Assembly: GCA_965661345.1 (NCBI GenBank)
Contig: CBFIDK010000004.1
Coordinates: 69,870 to 133,869 of the forward strand
DNA from: GCA-2862585 sp965661345
Lineage (GTDB): Bacteria; Bacteroidota; Bacteroidia; Flavobacteriales; UBA7312
Length of the DNA stretch: 64,000 nucleotides
Reading direction: 5' to 3'
The translations under genes and the position numbers were made by a program. Shown piece by piece: positions 60,836 to 64,000 of the stretch (positions within the stretch are counted from its first letter, which is position 1; each line of letters begins with the position of its first letter). A model generated the notes under the pieces. The model did not search any database and was not told the DNA's origin. It saw nothing but the letters and a program-made list of their open reading frames with translations.

Positions 60836-63271
60836 ATGAAAAAACTCATTCTATCAGCATTGATACTGTTTTTGTGTATTAATGTGTTTTCCCAAGAAAA
60901 GTATACTGTTAGTGGTTACATAGTCGATAAAGAAACCGGAGAAAGCCTGATTGGAGTAAATGTAATTTGGAAAGAAAAATTGCAAGGAACCACTTCGAAC
61001 ACCTATGGTTTTTTTAGTTTAACACTTCCAGAAGGAGAAGTTAATCTTGATTTCTCATACATCGGTTATCAGATAGAGTCAAAAACCATTAATCTTAATA
61101 AGGATATTAAACTAAATATCGAATTAGGCTCATCGTCAACCAATATCCAAGAGGTTACCATAGTAGGAGAAGAAACTGTTGTTGAGAGAACACAGTCAAG
61201 CATAGTAGAAGTTCCAGTAGAACAAATAAAGAATATTCCAGCATTACTAGGTGAAGTAGATGTTTTAAAAGCCATTCAATTACTTCCAGGTGTGCAGTCG
61301 GGAGGAGAAGGCACAAGTGGTTTTTATGTGAGAGGAGGAGGTCCAGACCAAAATTTAATTCTTTTAGATGGCGTTCCAGTATATAATGCATCTCACCTGT
61401 TTGGTTTCTTTTCAGTATTCAACGCGGACGCTATTAAAAATGTTCGTCTGACAAAAGGAGGTTACCCAGCTCGTTTTGGTGGACGTTTATCTTCAGTACT
61501 AGAAATAGATATGAAAGAAGGTAACATGAAAAAGATTGAAGGCGAAGGTAGTATTGGGTTGATATCGTCCAAACTTACATTACAAGGCCCTATCATAAAA
61601 GACAAAACTTCCTTTATTATTTCTGGAAGAAGAACTTATATTGATTTATTAGCTCAGCCTTTCATTAGGAATGCCAATGAAGGTAATCCTGCTGGGTATT
61701 ACTTTTATGATTTTAACGCTAAATTAAATCATAAAATATCCAATAATGACCGTCTGTATTTAAGTGCTTATCTTGGAAAAGATAAATTTTATTATACAGA
61801 AAGTGATAGTTATAATTATGTAATAGATGGTAAATCTTTTGAAGAAAATTCAGTTTTCGATGCTGGATTAAATTGGGGAAATATAACTTCTTGCCTTAGA
61901 TGGAATCATCTTTTTTCAAATAAGCTATTTGCTAACACTACTCTGACTTACAGTAAATATCAATTCAACACATTTTTTGACGCTAACAATAGTAATTTGG
62001 CGCCATACAGTTTTTCTGCTGATACTTCTAGATTCAATTATTTTTCTGGGGTGAAAGATTATGGGGCAAAAATTGATTTTGACTATCTGCCTAATCCCAA
62101 TCACTTTATTAAGTTCGGCTTAAATTATGTGCGTCATAATTTTTATCCCGGCGCATTGGATTTATATTCAAGTACTTTAGAAAGAGATTCTTTAGGTGTA
62201 GAAGACTTTAGAGTTCAAATCGATACAACTTTTGAATTTTCAAAACCACTAGAAAGTAATGACGCATTTTTCTATGTAGAAGACGATTTCAAAGTCAATG
62301 ATCAGCTAAAAGTTAATTTAGGCTTACACTTAGGGTACTTTAATACCAGTAATAAAACATACCTATCTTTTCAACCACGTTTTTCATCACGTTATTTAAT
62401 TAGCAAAGACTGGTCAGTAAAAGCTTCATACGCTGAAATGCAACAGAATATCCATTTACTTACAAATAGTGGAGTAGGATTACCTACTGATATATGGGTG
62501 CCAAGTACTGATACTATTCCGCCACAGTATTCAAAGCAAGTGGCTGCGGCTGTTAACAGAATTCTATTAAACGGTGTTTTAGAAGTTACTCTTGAAGGGT
62601 ACTACAAAGAAATGAACCAACTTATTACCTTAAAGCCAGGTGCAGAAATTATCGGTTTTGAAGATTGGAAAAATAAAGTAGATACCAACGGAATTGGAAG
62701 AGCCTATGGTGCAGAGTTATTTATTCAGAAAAAGAAAGGAAAGACTACGGGTTGGTTAGGATACACTTTATCATACAGTGAACGGAAGTTTGAAAACGTC
62801 AACTTTGGAAAGTGGTATCCTTACAAATACGATAGAAGACACGATTTTTCAATAGTCGTATCACATAAAGTTTCAGATGCTTTCGATTTTAGTTTTACAT
62901 GGGTTTATGGCACAGGAAACAATACAACATTTGTTGACTCTAGGTATCCTTCAGTTGATGTCAACGGAAACATATACGGTATTGGATCTAGTTATGTGTC
63001 AGAAGTTGAGTACTATCCGACACGTAATAACCTGAGGTTACCCGCCTATCACAGACTAGATATTGGGTTTAATTTTAATAAGAAGAAAAAATGGGGCGAA
63101 CGAACGGTGTCAATAGGAGCCTATAACGTGTATAACAGGAAAAATCCATTTTTCATTTCCATCGTTGATCAGTCAAGTGTTCAAAACAATACTCTGCTTA
63201 ATACTAAAGTAGTGCAGCAGACTTCATTATTTCCGATAATACCCTCCATATCGTATAAATTTAAATTTTAA
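60836..63271 (+). CDS. TonB-dependent receptor with CarboxypepD_reg domain, DUF4249 partner
   Basis: An 811-residue outer-membrane receptor: signal peptide (about 1-20, NVFSQ), CarboxypepD_reg domain (about 22-105, with TGESLIGVNVIWKE), plug (about 125-230, with GEGTSGFYVRGGGPDQNLIL and GYPARFGGRLSSVLEIDMKE), and a barrel ending IPSISYKFKF. It is followed after 5 bases by a DUF4249 lipoprotein. This pairing is widespread in Bacteroidota and is distinct from the SusCD glycan systems. Substrate unknown. Confidence 0.9.
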   Translation: MKKLILSALILFLCINVFSQEKYTVSGYIVDKETGESLIGVNVIWKEKLQGTTSNTYGFFSLTLPEGEVNLDFSYIGYQIESKTINLNKDIKLNIELGSSSTNIQEVTIVGEETVVERTQSSIVEVPVEQIKNIPALLGEVDVLKAIQLLPGVQSGGEGTSGFYVRGGGPDQNLILLDGVPVYNASHLFGFFSVFNADAIKNVRLTKGGYPARFGGRLSSVLEIDMKEGNMKKIEGEGSIGLISSKLTLQGPIIKDKTSFIISGRRTYIDLLAQPFIRNANEGNPAGYYFYDFNAKLNHKISNNDRLYLSAYLGKDKFYYTESDSYNYVIDGKSFEENSVFDAGLNWGNITSCLRWNHLFSNKLFANTTLTYSKYQFNTFFDANNSNLAPYSFSADTSRFNYFSGVKDYGAKIDFDYLPNPNHFIKFGLNYVRHNFYPGALDLYSSTLERDSLGVEDFRVQIDTTFEFSKPLESNDAFFYVEDDFKVNDQLKVNLGLHLGYFNTSNKTYLSFQPRFSSRYLISKDWSVKASYAEMQQNIHLLTNSGVGLPTDIWVPSTDTIPPQYSKQVAAAVNRILLNGVLEVTLEGYYKEMNQLITLKPGAEIIGFEDWKNKVDTNGIGRAYGAELFIQKKKGKTTGWLGYTLSYSERKFENVNFGKWYPYKYDRRHDFSIVVSHKVSDAFDFSFTWVYGTGNNTTFVDSRYPSVDVNGNIYGIGSSYVSEVEYYPTRNNLRLPAYHRLDIGFNFNKKKKWGERTVSIGAYNVYNRKNPFFISIVDQSSVQNNTLLNTKVVQQTSLFPIIPSISYKFKF

Positions 63272-63276
63272 TTGAG

Positions 63277-64000
63277 ATGAAAAAAATCATTTATATCCTC
63301 TTATCTATCTTTTTGCTTTTCTCATGTGATAATTTACAAACTGTTATCGAAGTAGATTTGCCAGAGCATGAACCAAAACTAGTTGTTAATTCAATCAATC
63401 AAGTAGGTCAAAAATGGAAAGCTTACGTCAGTGTTTCGCAAGCGCCATTATCAAATTCAGACTTTGTGTTTTTAACAGATGCGACTGTTTTGATAATGGA
63501 CGGTGATAATGTTGTTGACACCTTAAAATACATAGAGTCAGAGTTCTGCTACAAATCCGACGTGATAGTTCAACAAGGAGCAGATTTTCAGATAAGGGTT
63601 TCACACCCTATGTATGAGACCGTGAGCGCGGGTTTATATTCTTTTGAAAAAATAAAAATAAAATCTGTGGACGATATACAGTCAGCATCAAATGGCTATG
63701 GAAATTTGCGGTTCTCATTTGACGATCCAGCTCAGACTGATAATTTTTACATGATAAGTATCGATTATTATTCTAAATCTTCAGACGGTGAAAGCTATAG
63801 CTTATACATTGAAAGCGATGACCCTTCAATTGTTGAAGGGTATTATGCTGATTCAAAACTGTTATTTGACGATAAGCTGTTCAACGGTTCAACAAAAGAG
63901 TTTAATTTGTTAATAGATGAATATTTTTCGCAAAGTGAAGATTCAATTTTTCTTAATCTTTGGAGTGTAGACTATGCCTTTTACCAGTACCAGTCCAGCT
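63277..64000 (+). CDS. DUF4249 family lipoprotein, 3' end cut by window edge
   Basis: Reads from ATG 63277 for 241 codons without a stop. The signal peptide MKKIIYILLSIFLLFSC ends in a lipobox cysteine and is followed by DNLQTVIEVDLPEHEPKLVV, the standard opening of DUF4249 proteins, and by beta-rich Ig-like sequence. It is expected to be outer-membrane anchored and to work with the TonB receptor directly upstream. The C-terminus, perhaps 100 or more residues, lies outside the window. Confidence 0.85.
   Translation, partial: MKKIIYILLSIFLLFSCDNLQTVIEVDLPEHEPKLVVNSINQVGQKWKAYVSVSQAPLSNSDFVFLTDATVLIMDGDNVVDTLKYIESEFCYKSDVIVQQGADFQIRVSHPMYETVSAGLYSFEKIKIKSVDDIQSASNGYGNLRFSFDDPAQTDNFYMISIDYYSKSSDGESYSLYIESDDPSIVEGYYADSKLLFDDKLFNGSTKEFNLLIDEYFSQSEDSIFLNLWSVDYAFYQYQSS

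Noticed and set aside
1..64000. CRISPR arrays, transposases, integrases and replication origins
   Set aside because: Looked for on both strands; no regularly spaced repeats, no transposase-like frames and no DnaA-box cluster were noticed. gyrB alone is not evidence of an origin here.

Overview
The window reads as a stretch of a Bacteroidota chromosome, most likely from a Flavobacteriales-type lineage. Visible support: AT-rich, densely coding DNA; many -7 boxes of the form TAnnTTTG; a fused SecDF; a eukaryote-like GSII glutamine synthetase; atpD-atpC as an isolated pair; several SusC/CarboxypepD_reg-type TonB receptors; type IX secretion (T9SS) sorting domains of both the A and the gliding-associated B type; and PorV- and PorE-like proteins. 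I cannot name a species. No gene-free stretch exceeds about 170 bases, and I see no insertion sequence, CRISPR array or prophage.

Layout. 1-1.6 kb: bioD (cut by the window edge) and bioF. 1.7-4 kb: two tandem secreted proteins with tail-fibre S74 chaperone domains. 4-7 kb: atpD-atpC, divergent from ribF. 6.9-11.4 kb: reverse-strand cluster of phosphopantetheinyl transferase, PcrB, a YkoF-like thiamin-binding protein, a NadR-like ATPase and a TonB receptor behind a TPP riboswitch, so a thiamin uptake locus. 11.4-13.2 kb: ahcY and a lipoprotein with a degenerate Rieske fold. 13.3-22.2 kb: TonB receptor, giant secreted protein and PorV-like barrel. 22.3-29.4 kb: greA, a HIT hydrolase, ruvC, a membrane-envelope operon (flippase-like protein, glycosyltransferase, DppC), an AtoE-type transporter, a DUF3127 OB-fold protein with an SSB-like tail, and a flavin reductase.

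29.5-31.9 kb is the only clearly accessory stretch. Behind tRNA-Leu lie an XRE regulator with a perfect inverted repeat in its divergent promoter region, a Cys-rich lipoprotein gene broken by an in-frame amber codon, a second Cys-rich lipoprotein that reuses nearly the same signal-peptide DNA, a tiny two-helix membrane protein, another lipoprotein, and what looks like the severed 5' end of ccoI (cbb3-oxidase copper ATPase).

31.9-40.5 kb: murB, two glycosyltransferases, ftsE, and a long TPR protein overlapping an outer-membrane protein gene. 40.6-51 kb: gyrB, two 826-residue SprB-repeat adhesin-like paralogues, malate dehydrogenase and an FG-GAP protein with a type A T9SS tail. 51.1-55.5 kb: secDF, tatA and GSII glutamine synthetase. 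55.7-64 kb: a PorE-like OmpA protein, then purM-prfA-pyrF running into a TonB receptor and a DUF4249 lipoprotein cut by the edge.

Taken together this is mostly core housekeeping and envelope biology: Sec/Tat export feeds the periplasm, T9SS-type components and substrates decorate the surface, and three TonB systems handle import. The least explained parts are the 29.5-31.9 kb lipoprotein island, the TonB/giant protein/PorV operon, the TPR/outer-membrane pair and the SSB-tailed DUF3127 protein.
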